Source of the DNA: Nocardia sp. MH4
Lineage (GTDB): Bacteria > Actinomycetota > Actinomycetes > Mycobacteriales > Mycobacteriaceae
Assembly (NCBI RefSeq): GCF_019266065.1
Contig: NZ_LPNR01000128.1
Span: 46,448-110,447, forward strand
Length of the DNA stretch: 64,000 nucleotides
Direction of reading: 5' to 3'
Below are positions 33,888 through 41,713 of this stretch, in pieces (the stretch's first letter is position 1; each line of letters starts with the position of its first letter). The notes under the pieces were generated by a model that was not told the DNA's origin, did no database searches, and saw only the letters and a list, made by a program, of their open reading frames with translations. Both the position numbers and the translations under genes were made by a program.

Positions 33888-35630
33888 TTAGCGAGTGGGG
33901 TCGGTGATGCCGGGCTGGCGGGCAACGGTCGAGCTAGTCGGGGGGTGGGTCGCGTCGGCGCTGACGCCGGGCTGGCTTGGGCCGACCACGGTCACCGGAA
34001 CGGTGGCCGGTAGTTGTGGCAGCTCGGTGGGTGGTGCCGCGATGTGTTGGGGGGCTCCCACCACCTCGACCGGCAAGGGGCTCGGTCCTCGTGAGGTGGT
34101 GGGAGCTGGAAGGTCCACGCTGAACGGCGCGGACGAGGTCGAGACGAGCACCGAGCGCGTGAGGGTAGCGGTCGGCGACGGAGGTGAAACTTCACCAGTG
34201 CGCGCCGGTAACAAGGGTGCGGCGGCGGCGTCGTGGGCGACGGCGGCAAGCCACGCTCCCGCCCACGCGGCAGGGGAGGGCCCGTCACCGACGGCATGGG
34301 AGTAGGCGTCGTGCCGCATTCCGGTTTCCCAGATCCGCACCCACGTGGTGAGGTCGAGCAGGTCGCGGTTGTCGGCAACCTCGCGCCGCACGACATCGAA
34401 TGCCGTCGAGATCAGTCGATCTCCGGTCGTCGGCGCCACCAGGTCGGCGACCGCACTGGTGAACTTCTCGCCCAGCATGACGACAGCGGCGGCCGGATTG
34501 GACAGTGCGACAGCCGCCAGCTGGGTGAGGGCGGCGGGGTTGAGCACCGACGCGACAACAGCGTTGACCGCGTCGAACCCGATAGTTCCGACACGTGTCA
34601 CGGCGGCGAGGGCGGCGTTGACATCCAACCCGGCCCGCGGGTCCGAGGCATCCGCGAGGCGCTGCGACATCGACTTCTGCGGTGAAATGCTCAGCGTGCC
34701 ATATGAGTCAACAACAGCGATGTCGTCGAGGACGGTGGCTGCTGCGTTGAGCGAGGTGTAGGCGAGGGCTTGCCCGATCGAGATCAGCGAGCCGATCGGG
34801 TCCCCGGTCGAAATCAGCGACTGCGAAGCCACCCCCGCGGCGGCACGCAAGATCGCCGACCCCTCGGGGGTGTCGCAGGCCAGATCACCGGAGACGCAGA
34901 CACTGGCCACTCGGCCGGTCAGTGCGCCGAAATCTTCGGCGATGTCACGCTGCGGGCCGATCCCACCACCCGCAACCCCTGATCGGACCGGCGCTGCGGG
35001 CAGTGCTGCCAGATGTTTTCCACTGGTTCCTGGCGCCGGGGCCGGTGCGGAGGCTTCGGTGCCAGGGAACAATCCCGTGCCGGGGCTTCGGGTCGGGTCG
35101 GCCATCAAGATCACCGCCGCGATCACACTGGGATCGACGACCCCGTGGCCCGCACCGATCTGCTGGGCCACGATCGAGGCGACATGCGAGCCCTGCGAAT
35201 AGCTCACCAACCCCACCCTGGTTCGCGGACACACCGAATGAAGCTGCGCCATCATCGATTCCGTGCGCACCACGCCGGTAGCGACCGATTCGGCGTACGG
35301 AACGAGCGAGGCACCGACCGCGCCACCGAAGCCCGCCGGATAAGGCACATAGGCGCGATCGACCAGACCCGGATCGGAAGCGGCGGCCATCATCGGCCGC
35401 ATCACCAGCGACAACATCCCGGTGTCAGTGCTCGGCGCGGCATCCGGTGAGGACTCACCGGTGCCCTGAACAGCGAACACATACAGCGCTGGACATTTCG
35501 TGAGCGACAGCGACGTCGAAGGGGCCGGTGTCGTCGTCGGTGACGCCGAGGCCACGCACACCTCAGGTGCGCCCGAGACGAAGACCGCGACGCAAGCGAC
35601 GATCGCCGCGGTCCTTCGGGTGAGTGTCAT
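33888..35630 (-). CDS. Secreted cutinase-family serine esterase with large insert
   Basis: A 580-residue exported protein of the cutinase/PE-PPE hydrolase group, which cleave lipid or polyester bonds. It has a signal peptide (RRTAAIVACVAVFVSGAPEVCVASA), CPALYVFAVQGTGES, the nucleophile elbow SYSQGS with S145, and CVSGDLACD with D249 between cysteines. The catalytic histidine is most likely in MRHDAYSHAVG (H440 or H445), about 190 residues after the aspartate, where simple cutinases have under 20; the insert is Ala/Val-rich and helical. The last 130 residues are Pro/Ser/Thr-rich and disordered. GGAGA precedes the ATG at 35630. It overlaps the DUF4254 gene upstream. Confidence 0.82.
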   Translation of the reverse strand: MTLTRRTAAIVACVAVFVSGAPEVCVASASPTTTPAPSTSLSLTKCPALYVFAVQGTGESSPDAAPSTDTGMLSLVMRPMMAAASDPGLVDRAYVPYPAGFGGAVGASLVPYAESVATGVVRTESMMAQLHSVCPRTRVGLVSYSQGSHVASIVAQQIGAGHGVVDPSVIAAVILMADPTRSPGTGLFPGTEASAPAPAPGTSGKHLAALPAAPVRSGVAGGGIGPQRDIAEDFGALTGRVASVCVSGDLACDTPEGSAILRAAAGVASQSLISTGDPIGSLISIGQALAYTSLNAAATVLDDIAVVDSYGTLSISPQKSMSQRLADASDPRAGLDVNAALAAVTRVGTIGFDAVNAVVASVLNPAALTQLAAVALSNPAAAVVMLGEKFTSAVADLVAPTTGDRLISTAFDVVRREVADNRDLLDLTTWVRIWETGMRHDAYSHAVGDGPSPAAWAGAWLAAVAHDAAAAPLLPARTGEVSPPSPTATLTRSVLVSTSSAPFSVDLPAPTTSRGPSPLPVEVVGAPQHIAAPPTELPQLPATVPVTVVGPSQPGVSADATHPPTSSTVARQPGITDPTR

Positions 35631-36097
35631 CGCTTCTCCTGCAAGGGAATCAAGTCGGAGCGGGTGCTCCACCAGATGCTCAACGGGACCCGCCGACGTC
35701 CGGCGAGCAGATCGTCGGTGAGCGCGTCGAGCCCGCGCACCAGCTCATCGAGCGGGCCCCACACCGCAGACAACCGGTCGAGGTCGACGGGGCGGCCCGG
35801 CGACGCGGCGTGGTCGGCCATCCTGACCAGCACCATCGAGACCGTTTCGGTGTGCAGCACCGCTGACTCGACCGGGATCGGCAGGACCTGATCGACGTAG
35901 GTGTCGATGCGCCGCATCTGCCCGATCCGCGCCCTGCTGACTTCGTCGTCGGCGGCGCGGGTGGCCAGACGGACCAGCTCGGCCGCGGCGGCGAGGAGAG
36001 GATGGGTCAGCTGGTGGCTGCTGGCCCGTCCGAACATCGCTTGCAGCACGACCCGCCCTGATGGAAGCGACGGTGACGGCTCGTTTGCGCTGGTCAT
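35627..36097 (-). CDS. DUF4254 protein
   Basis: A 156-residue protein. HPLLAAAAELVRLATRAADDE, RIGQMRRIDTYVDQVLPIP and AVLHTETVSMVLVRMADHA follow the order of the DUF4254 family (PLL..A.ELA.LH, R..L...ID.WV...LP, HTE..G.VVDRLA). The family is common beside cutinases and mobile regions of actinobacteria; its function is not known. GGAG lies eight bases before ATG 36097, and the stop overlaps the cutinase start. Confidence 0.72.
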   Translation of the reverse strand: MTSANEPSPSLPSGRVVLQAMFGRASSHQLTHPLLAAAAELVRLATRAADDEVSRARIGQMRRIDTYVDQVLPIPVESAVLHTETVSMVLVRMADHAASPGRPVDLDRLSAVWGPLDELVRGLDALTDDLLAGRRRVPLSIWWSTRSDLIPLQEKR

Positions 36098-36233
36098 CGA
36101 CGAAGCTCCTTGCGAACAGCGCACACTCGCGACCTTGCGGCGTCGGTGTGGTGGTGAATCAGATCGGGGGCAGAACAACTCGCGACCACGCCGCCGTCGA
36201 GCCGGTTGGCTCGGCGGTGGACGACGGTGACGG

Positions 36234-36833
36234 CTAGTCGGTGTGGGTAGCTAGTGCTCGGGTGAGCAGGACCCGCGCGTCGTCGCCGTAGACGGCTTGG
36301 TTCTGGAGCAGGGCGAAGGTGCGCTCAGCGAGTGCGATGTCGTCGGGGCGGGTGGCGATGACTTCACCGGTGACGGTTTCGATCTCGACCGCAGAGCTGT
36401 CGTGGATAACGAAAGCCAAGGTGGCGGCTACGAATTCGGCGCTGAGCGCGACGATCCCGATGCGAAGGTTCGGGCGGGAGTCCAGGTCATCGATCAACGC
36501 CTTGATCTGAGCGCGCATCACCGCGGCGCTACCGACCGTGCGATGCAAGGCCCACTCGCCGATGAGGAACTCGAACGTGTGGGGTTCGCGGTCGAGGATC
36601 AGTTGGCGTTGCATCCGGGCCGCGACGACCTCGTCGAGATCGTTCGGAACGCCCAGGACTCCGATGCAGGCGGTCAGGACCGCCCGTGCGTAGTCCTCGG
36701 TCTGGGCCAGTCCGATGACCAATTCCGGGTTCCATGCGCGCTGGCGGGTGACACCACTCTCGATGTCGATCAGGCTGCGCTGCAGCGCAGCCAGGCCGGA
36801 CTCGGTCCGGGCGTACCAACTCGCATAGGTCAT
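36234..36833 (-). CDS. DUF5753 (Scr1-type) regulator without HTH
   Basis: A 199-residue protein consisting of a DUF5753 domain: YARTESGLAALQRSLIDIES, VIGLAQTEDYARAVLTA, RMQRQLILDREPHTFEFLIGEWALHRTVGSAAVMRAQIKAL and RPNLRIGIVALSA. Full-length members (Scr1 group) carry an XRE helix-turn-helix in front; here it is absent, so this is a split or reduced form that may act through a partner. The family usually pairs with small DUF397 proteins; none is seen next to it. Confidence 0.8.
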   Translation of the reverse strand: MTYASWYARTESGLAALQRSLIDIESGVTRQRAWNPELVIGLAQTEDYARAVLTACIGVLGVPNDLDEVVAARMQRQLILDREPHTFEFLIGEWALHRTVGSAAVMRAQIKALIDDLDSRPNLRIGIVALSAEFVAATLAFVIHDSSAVEIETVTGEVIATRPDDIALAERTFALLQNQAVYGDDARVLLTRALATHTD

Positions 36834-36918
36834 GTCAGTTCCGTATCTGTGTGGTGGTGGGGACGCCGGTCGGCGCCCGGCGAATCGGGGATGTTGGTTC
36901 AGTTGGCGTGGTGGTCGG

Positions 36919-37371
36919 TCACGCGGCGTGCAGCGCGGCGCGCGCGGCGTCGAGGGTGAAGCTGATCAGCAACTCGAAATCGGCGAGACTGTCCGGGCGG
37001 GGTTCATCGAGCCAGACACGGGTCTCGTCTCCCGGGGTGGGCAGTGGGATCGGGGAACCGGGGGCGGTACGGATGGCCTGCACCGTCGAGGTAGGCGGAA
37101 ACAAGCTGATCGCCCGGGTATCGCCGACCTTGGGCGCGGTGGTCAAGAAGGTGCGGGTCCGGGTGGCGACGTTGTCCACGACCGGCGTGATCACCCTGCT
37201 GTGGCGCAGCGTGTCCAGGACCAGGTCCGCCAATCCCGAACACACTTGGATCCCGTGAACAGTCTTGGCGGGCAGGATGATCTGGTCGTATCCGTCGAGC
37301 TCGACGCGCCAACCAAGGCTCCGGTAGGCGATGCAGCGATCGGCAGGGGTTTGGGTCAGGGGTGTAGCCAC
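36919..37371 (-). CDS. Unknown family, copy A of three paralogues
   Basis: A 150-residue protein. It shares a plan with the proteins at 37595-38038 and 38035-38580: an N-terminal YRSLGW...DQIILPAKTVHGIQV, a centre with VVDN...RTFLTTAP, a later AIRTAPGSPIPLPTPGDETRVWL, and a C-terminal helix. The equivalents in copy C are YREVCQ...DQIVVIAGRVQAVMV, WTFLTRSE and QIGLPTP. I cannot name the family. GTG 37371 has GAGGAA upstream and overlaps the end of the small gene 37356-37577. Confidence 0.65.
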   Translation of the reverse strand: MATPLTQTPADRCIAYRSLGWRVELDGYDQIILPAKTVHGIQVCSGLADLVLDTLRHSRVITPVVDNVATRTRTFLTTAPKVGDTRAISLFPPTSTVQAIRTAPGSPIPLPTPGDETRVWLDEPRPDSLADFELLISFTLDAARAALHAA

Positions 37372-37577
37372 AGTTCCTCGCAGGGCATTCGGTTTATCGG
37401 GAGAAATCCGTCCCGAATCTCGGTAGCGGTGATGGATGGATGGGGATGGGAAAGCCAGTCACGCAGAAAGTTCCGCACCGCGGTGCGGCAGCCGCGGAAG
37501 TCGACCACCAGCCCGGCGCTGATCACCCGTAGGTGGGTGTCGGGTTCGTCGGGGCGAGGTGATCGCGGCAGCGGCAT
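37356..37577 (-). CDS. Small hypothetical protein (73 residues)
   Basis: ATG 37577 has GGAGG seven bases upstream, which supports this small gene. The product MPLPRSPRPDEPDTHLRVISAG... has a short strand-rich core (VVDFRGCRTAVRNFLRDWLSH) and no known domain. It overlaps copy A by 16 bases and lies 17 bases after copy B, so it is part of the same transcript. Confidence 0.5.
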   Translation of the reverse strand: MPLPRSPRPDEPDTHLRVISAGLVVDFRGCRTAVRNFLRDWLSHPHPSITATEIRDGFLPINRMPCEELWLHP

Positions 37578-37594
37578 AGCGAACCTCCGGTGCC

Positions 37595-38038
37595 CTACCG
37601 GCACGCCAAGATCGCGGTGACGACGACCTCGGCGGTAGGCCGATACGGATCCAGTGGTTCGAACGGCAGCCAGCGTCGCGCGGGATCACGTGGTGAGGGC
37701 AGTAGCACCTCGTCACCGTCGGGCATCAGCACGGCCTCGACGGCCGATAGTGCCGCATAGGTACTCGAGCTACGCAGGTATGACGGTGGCGGCCTGGTCA
37801 TCATTGTCGCCACAGGACGGCGGGAGCTGGTGTCGAGGATGACTGGTCCCGGCCACGCCATCTCCGCAACGACTCGCTGACACAGCGCAGACGGCAACAC
37901 GATCGCGCCGATGGTGCCGGTCCGCACGACGATCTGGCCGGTGGATTCCCGGGCGAACGCATCGAATCCACACACCTGCCGGTAAACGGTCGCCTGACGA
38001 ATAACCTTGTCGGTCGCTAGAACTCGTCCGCGAGTCAT
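37595..38038 (-). CDS. Unknown family, copy B of three paralogues
   Basis: A 147-residue protein: ATVYRQVCGFDAF, GQIVVRTGTIGAIVLPSALCQRVVAEM, GPVILDTSSRRPVATMMTRPP, VLMPDGDEVLLPSP and a C-terminal helix. The same blocks in the same order occur in copies A and C. The ATG overlaps the stop of copy C (ATGA). Beta-rich with no catalytic motif. The repeated LP(S/T)P block near the end is the best family mark. Confidence 0.65.
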   Translation of the reverse strand: MTRGRVLATDKVIRQATVYRQVCGFDAFARESTGQIVVRTGTIGAIVLPSALCQRVVAEMAWPGPVILDTSSRRPVATMMTRPPPSYLRSSSTYAALSAVEAVLMPDGDEVLLPSPRDPARRWLPFEPLDPYRPTAEVVVTAILACR

Positions 38039-38580
38039 CGTGATTCGCCCCGTTCTACACAGGCACGCACCGCACGCAGAACCGTTGTGGTCCCCGGGCG
38101 CTGCGGGCTATGTGGTGGCAGCTCCCAAAGACGGACAGGGTCGTCGTTTCTCGCGGTCGGCGTCGGAAGTCCGATCTGCACGCCGGAAGCCATGACCACC
38201 ACGTTGTGGTCCCACAACGAGGCGGCCTCGGCGGCGGGGATATCGAGTCGGAATTCGGATCTGGTGAGGAAGGTCCACGACCCTGACTGGGGATGGGACA
38301 CGATCGGTCCACATTCTTCAGCTCGTCTGTCCAACTCCGCGCGCATTCGTCGACCGAGAGGGGCAGGGACCATGACCGCCTGTACACGACCCGCGATGAC
38401 GACGATCTGGTCGGTAAGGGGGTCGAGGACGGCTGGAAGCTGGCAGACCTCTCGGTAGTAGGTGCAACGCGATGCCGCGGTGACGCCCACGAAATCCAAC
38501 ACAGTGTCGCCGGAAGTCGTTGTGCACGGGGGGTGGTCCATGGGAGCTGTGGATGGTGTCCGCGCCGGAAACGCGTTCAT
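38035..38580 (-). CDS. Unknown family, copy C of three paralogues
   Basis: A 181-residue protein. After about 40 variable residues come CTYYREVCQLPAVLD, DQIVVIAGRVQAVMVPAPLGRRMRAEL, GPIVSHPQSGSWTFLTRSE, VVVMASGVQIGLPTPTARNDDPVRLWELPP and a C-terminal helix. ATG 38580 is chosen because GGAGG lies six bases upstream and the ATG overlaps the previous stop. Of the three copies it keeps the longest form. Confidence 0.65.
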   Translation of the reverse strand: MNAFPARTPSTAPMDHPPCTTTSGDTVLDFVGVTAASRCTYYREVCQLPAVLDPLTDQIVVIAGRVQAVMVPAPLGRRMRAELDRRAEECGPIVSHPQSGSWTFLTRSEFRLDIPAAEAASLWDHNVVVMASGVQIGLPTPTARNDDPVRLWELPPHSPQRPGTTTVLRAVRACVERGESR

Positions 38581-38927
38581 TCGTTGCCTCCACGGACGTA
38601 GCCGGTTCTCACTGTCGAGCGCGCAATGATGGCCAGGAGTCGATGTCGGGTGGCCGGTCCGGTGGTGATGGCTGTCAAAGCCTTGTCTACTGCTGCGGAT
38701 CGGCGGGTCCTCGCTCGCCACCGAAGCCGACCTGTGGGTTCGGATTTGAGTTCGGTGACGCAGGCTTCCAGCTCGTCCGGACGATGGCGGGCCGCCCATC
38801 GCAGGATGGCTTGTAGCTCATGGCTTCTTCTGTTCCACACCGCCTCGACCCCCAACTGGTATGCGCGTGTTTGGTTTCGTTCAGACAACCAGCGGCAGGT
38901 GGTGCCGACTAGAGATTTGGTGTCCAC
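38577..38927 (-). CDS. Small basic hypothetical protein
   Basis: A 116-residue protein, helical and basic (WRARTRRSAAVDKALTAITTGPATRHRLLAIIARSTVR), starting at GTG 38927 inside the end of the cold-shock gene. HELQAILRWAARHRPDELEACVTEL is a regular amphipathic stretch. Basic charge and position after a cold-shock gene suggest nucleic-acid binding, which is only a guess. It overlaps copy C by four bases. Confidence 0.5.
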   Translation of the reverse strand: MDTKSLVGTTCRWLSERNQTRAYQLGVEAVWNRRSHELQAILRWAARHRPDELEACVTELKSEPTGRLRWRARTRRSAAVDKALTAITTGPATRHRLLAIIARSTVRTGYVRGGNE

Positions 38928-39220
38928 AGCGCATCCACATCCGCGGCTGGTGTTGTGGTGGCCGTCGGGAATTCAGTGCCCGTTGCTGGATCCGGTTGCT
39001 GATCGGAGGGGCCGGTGTCGATCAGCCGCACGTCGGCTGCCTGGGGACCACGGCTGCCTTTGGTGATCTCGAACTGCACGGGCGCACCGTCGGCGAGGCT
39101 TCGGTAGCCTTGGCCGATGATGCCGGAGTAGTGGACGAAGACATCAGGGCCGTCTGCGCGGGAAATGAACCCGAACCCCTTTTCGGCGCTGAACCACTTC
39201 ACAATTCCGTTGGTGGACAT
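38909..39220 (-). CDS. Cold-shock domain protein
   Basis: CspA-type proteins bind single-stranded RNA and DNA and melt secondary structure. Residues 1-67 form the domain: NGIVKWFSAEKGFGFISRADGPDVFVHYSGI contains RNP1 (KGFGFI) and RNP2 (VFVHY), followed by GAPVQFEITKGSRGPQAADV. A 35-residue Thr/Pro/Ala-rich tail is added to the usual 67-70 residue core. AAGGAGG lies upstream of the ATG. It is the first gene of the minus-strand train, next to a divergent XRE-TPR gene. Confidence 0.93.
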   Translation of the reverse strand: MSTNGIVKWFSAEKGFGFISRADGPDVFVHYSGIIGQGYRSLADGAPVQFEITKGSRGPQAADVRLIDTGPSDQQPDPATGTEFPTATTTPAADVDALWTPNL

Positions 39221-39430
39221 CTGATACGGCCTCCTTGATCCTGTTCGGTCTCCCCGTCGCCGGTCTTCCGATGTGAGGAGCTACGCAAATTCCGGGTTGC
39301 TGGCGGCGAATTGACCTGCCGTCAGGCTTTAGCGCTGGTAGTCATCGTGGGCGTTGGTCGGCTCCGGCTGTAGTGCTCGGGTGAATAGGTTTGATTCACT
39401 GCGAGATCGGTCGAGGATTAGGGTGGACAG

Positions 39431-40837
39431 ATGGCGTCATCGCCTGGGTTCCGAGGCTGCGTTCGGTGCCGACGGCCCGCCGTCGGCACCGACGCGCGTT
39501 CGCTGTGCGTCGACTGCGCGCACGCGTCATACGCCTCACGGTTGCCCGCCGCGCAGTGGTGGACCGGTGAGTTGCGAGATGCTCTGCGCAGCAGGGATAT
39601 CGGGTCGATCCTCGCGGCGTACCGGCATCACCCCGCGCACGGGCACCGCCCGCTGCCGCAATCGGAGTTGGCGCGCTGGCTGGGCATCTCGCAGCCGCGA
39701 CTGTGCCGGCTCGAAAACCACCGTGCCCAACTCGATGACACGGTCTTGGCGACGATCGCCCACATCCTCGGAATCCCAGAAGAGCTTCTCTGGTTCGACC
39801 TCCAGTCGAAAACGCCTCCGGCACAGGGCATCGCGCCGGTGCGGCTCCCTAGCGGCCAAACGGTCCCAGCATCGAACGCAGCGACGGAGGACCCGCTCGC
39901 CGAAACGCACCTCGCGACGCTGACCCACTACGCGAATCTCGACATGCTCGCAGGTCCGCACGATCTGCTCGATGTCGTCGAAAGCCAGTTCGCAACAATA
40001 GATTCCGCGATGCGAACCAGTCGGGGGCGGCGTCACGAGAAGCTGCTCTACACTTCCGCCCGGTTCGCCGAATTCCTGGGCTGGCTGCACCAAGACGCCG
40101 GAAACCTCAACACCGCGATGAGATGGTCGAACGAAGCCCAGAATCGTGCGGAGCAGAGCGGCGACGTCCAACTGCGGGCTTACGTCCTGATGCGCAAATC
40201 CAACATCGCAGCCGACTCCGACAACACCACCTTGGCAGTCGATCTGGTCGACGAAGCACTCACCAGAACAGTCGGACTGACCGTGCGGCAACGCTCGGTC
40301 CTGTTGCGGCAAAAAGGTCACGCCTACGCACAACGAACCGCGATCACCGGCGACCGAAGAGACCGCCGAACATGTGTCGATGCACTGGCGGAGGCCGCGA
40401 CGCTCGCTTCCGACGACAACACGGATCCCAACGACTTGGCGCAATACTGTTCATCGGGCTATATCGCGATGGAAGCCGCACACTGCTGGGTCCAACTCGG
40501 CCGCCCCGAGAAGGCCCTGGCGACCCTCGAATCAGGCCTCGCGGATTGGACACCCGGCAACCACCGCGACCTCGGGATGGGCTTTGCCCGGCTCGCGACC
40601 GCCTACGCTGGCGTCAGCCAACCCGACCAAGCCCTCGACGTCGCCAGGCATGCGCTGACAATCCACTCCGACACCGGCTCACACCGGACGATCCAGCAGT
40701 TGAAGCAAGTAGGCGTCGCGCTCGCGGCCCGAGGACACCGCAGCCACATCCTCGACTTCGCCGCTATGCTGCGCGCACACATGGCGACAGCCCAGGTCGC
40801 CTCAGTAACCCACGATGAGGAGTTCGAGTGGAGCTGA
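39431..40837 (+). CDS. XRE-TPR regulator with N-terminal zinc ribbon
   Basis: A 468-residue regulator. Residues 8-30 hold CVRCRRP...SLCVDCA, two CxxC pairs that likely bind zinc. Then comes GSILAAYRHHPAHGHRPLPQSELARWLGISQPRLCRLENH, the same AYR.HP-HTH block as in the regulator at 18393-19742. The remainder is TPR-like helical repeats (HQDAGNLNTAMRWSNEAQNRAEQSGD and others). GGGTGGA precedes the ATG. The creatininase gene starts inside its 3' end (GTG 40828), so the two are coupled and the enzyme probably acts on, or is controlled by, the regulator's signal. Confidence 0.85.
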   Translation: MASSPGFRGCVRCRRPAVGTDARSLCVDCAHASYASRLPAAQWWTGELRDALRSRDIGSILAAYRHHPAHGHRPLPQSELARWLGISQPRLCRLENHRAQLDDTVLATIAHILGIPEELLWFDLQSKTPPAQGIAPVRLPSGQTVPASNAATEDPLAETHLATLTHYANLDMLAGPHDLLDVVESQFATIDSAMRTSRGRRHEKLLYTSARFAEFLGWLHQDAGNLNTAMRWSNEAQNRAEQSGDVQLRAYVLMRKSNIAADSDNTTLAVDLVDEALTRTVGLTVRQRSVLLRQKGHAYAQRTAITGDRRDRRTCVDALAEAATLASDDNTDPNDLAQYCSSGYIAMEAAHCWVQLGRPEKALATLESGLADWTPGNHRDLGMGFARLATAYAGVSQPDQALDVARHALTIHSDTGSHRTIQQLKQVGVALAARGHRSHILDFAAMLRAHMATAQVASVTHDEEFEWS

Positions 40838-41535
40838 TCACGACTGCCACCTCGACCGACGTCGCACGTCTCGACAGTACGGTCGCGGTCCTGCCCGTCG
40901 GCAGCTTCGAACAACACGGCGATCACCTCCCGTTGATCACCGACACAGCCATCGCCTGCCTGATCGCCGAACGAATCGCCACCACATATCAACTCGTGCT
41001 GCTGCCGCCGATCACCTTTTCCTGCAGCCACGAACACGAGACCTTCCCCGGCACTGTCAGCATCAGCGCATCCACCCTGACGGTGATGATCGACGACATC
41101 AGAACTTCCCTAAAGAGAAGCGCAATCACCACCCTGGTCATCGTCAACGGCCACGGCGGAAACTATGTCCTGTCCAACATCGCCGCCGAAGCCAACGTCA
41201 GCGGCCGTAACGTCGCGCTCTACCCCGGTCGCGTGGACTGGGAAGCTGCTCGAACGCAAGCGGCGATGGTGAGCGACATGCACGACGACATGCACGGCGG
41301 CGAGCTCGAAACATCAATCCTGTTGTATGCCCGCCCGGAACTGGTGCGTGACTCCTATCGCGACGCCGATCACCTCGCAACAGAACGACGGCACTTCCTC
41401 CTGACTGGAATGGCCGAATACACCCCCACAGGCATCATTGGTCTCCCCTCGGCCGCCACCGCCGCCAAAGGCGAAGCCGCGCTCGCGAGCCTCACCGATT
41501 CGTTTGCGAGCTACCTTGAAGCAACCAAACGATAG
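40828..41535 (+). CDS. Creatininase-family amidohydrolase
   Basis: A 235-residue metal hydrolase of the family that includes creatininase, ArfB and MftE. The metal-site block GSFEQHGDHLPLITDT gives E28, H30 and D39; NGHGGN gives H109; DMHGGELETS gives E159, all in family spacing. These enzymes open cyclic amides or clip small peptides. GTG 40828 is set by GAGGAG upstream and overlaps the regulator. No mycofactocin genes are in the window, so an MftE role is not supported; a substrate linked to the regulator's ligand is a guess. Confidence 0.88.
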   Translation: MELITTATSTDVARLDSTVAVLPVGSFEQHGDHLPLITDTAIACLIAERIATTYQLVLLPPITFSCSHEHETFPGTVSISASTLTVMIDDIRTSLKRSAITTLVIVNGHGGNYVLSNIAAEANVSGRNVALYPGRVDWEAARTQAAMVSDMHDDMHGGELETSILLYARPELVRDSYRDADHLATERRHFLLTGMAEYTPTGIIGLPSAATAAKGEAALASLTDSFASYLEATKR

Positions 41536-41673
41536 CTACTTGATCTTGTGAAGCTGCCGGGTTCTCGCCGAAAACTGAGCTGCGGACATCTTGAAAAACT
41601 GTGCTGTACAACTGATTCCTAGCGGTCGAGAGCACCAGTGTGTCGCTAGGACGCAGGTTCACTGCACGGAGCG

Positions 41674-41682
41674 TTATCCACA
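41674..41682 (+). promoter_or_regulatory. Single perfect DnaA-box match TTATCCACA
   Basis: TTATCCACA matches the bacterial DnaA box consensus. A partial second match (GTGTCCACA) lies seven bases on, at 41686. It is upstream of the XRE-TPR gene at 41714. Two boxes alone do not make an origin; DnaA-dependent regulation or chance are both possible. Confidence 0.3.
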
Positions 41683-41713
41683 ACGTGTCCACAGAATGGC
41701 ATGATTCGACAGC

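Noticed and set aside
41674..41694. Replication origin based on DnaA-box matches
   Set aside because: Only one perfect and one partial box, no AT-rich unwinding stretch and no replication initiator gene next to it.
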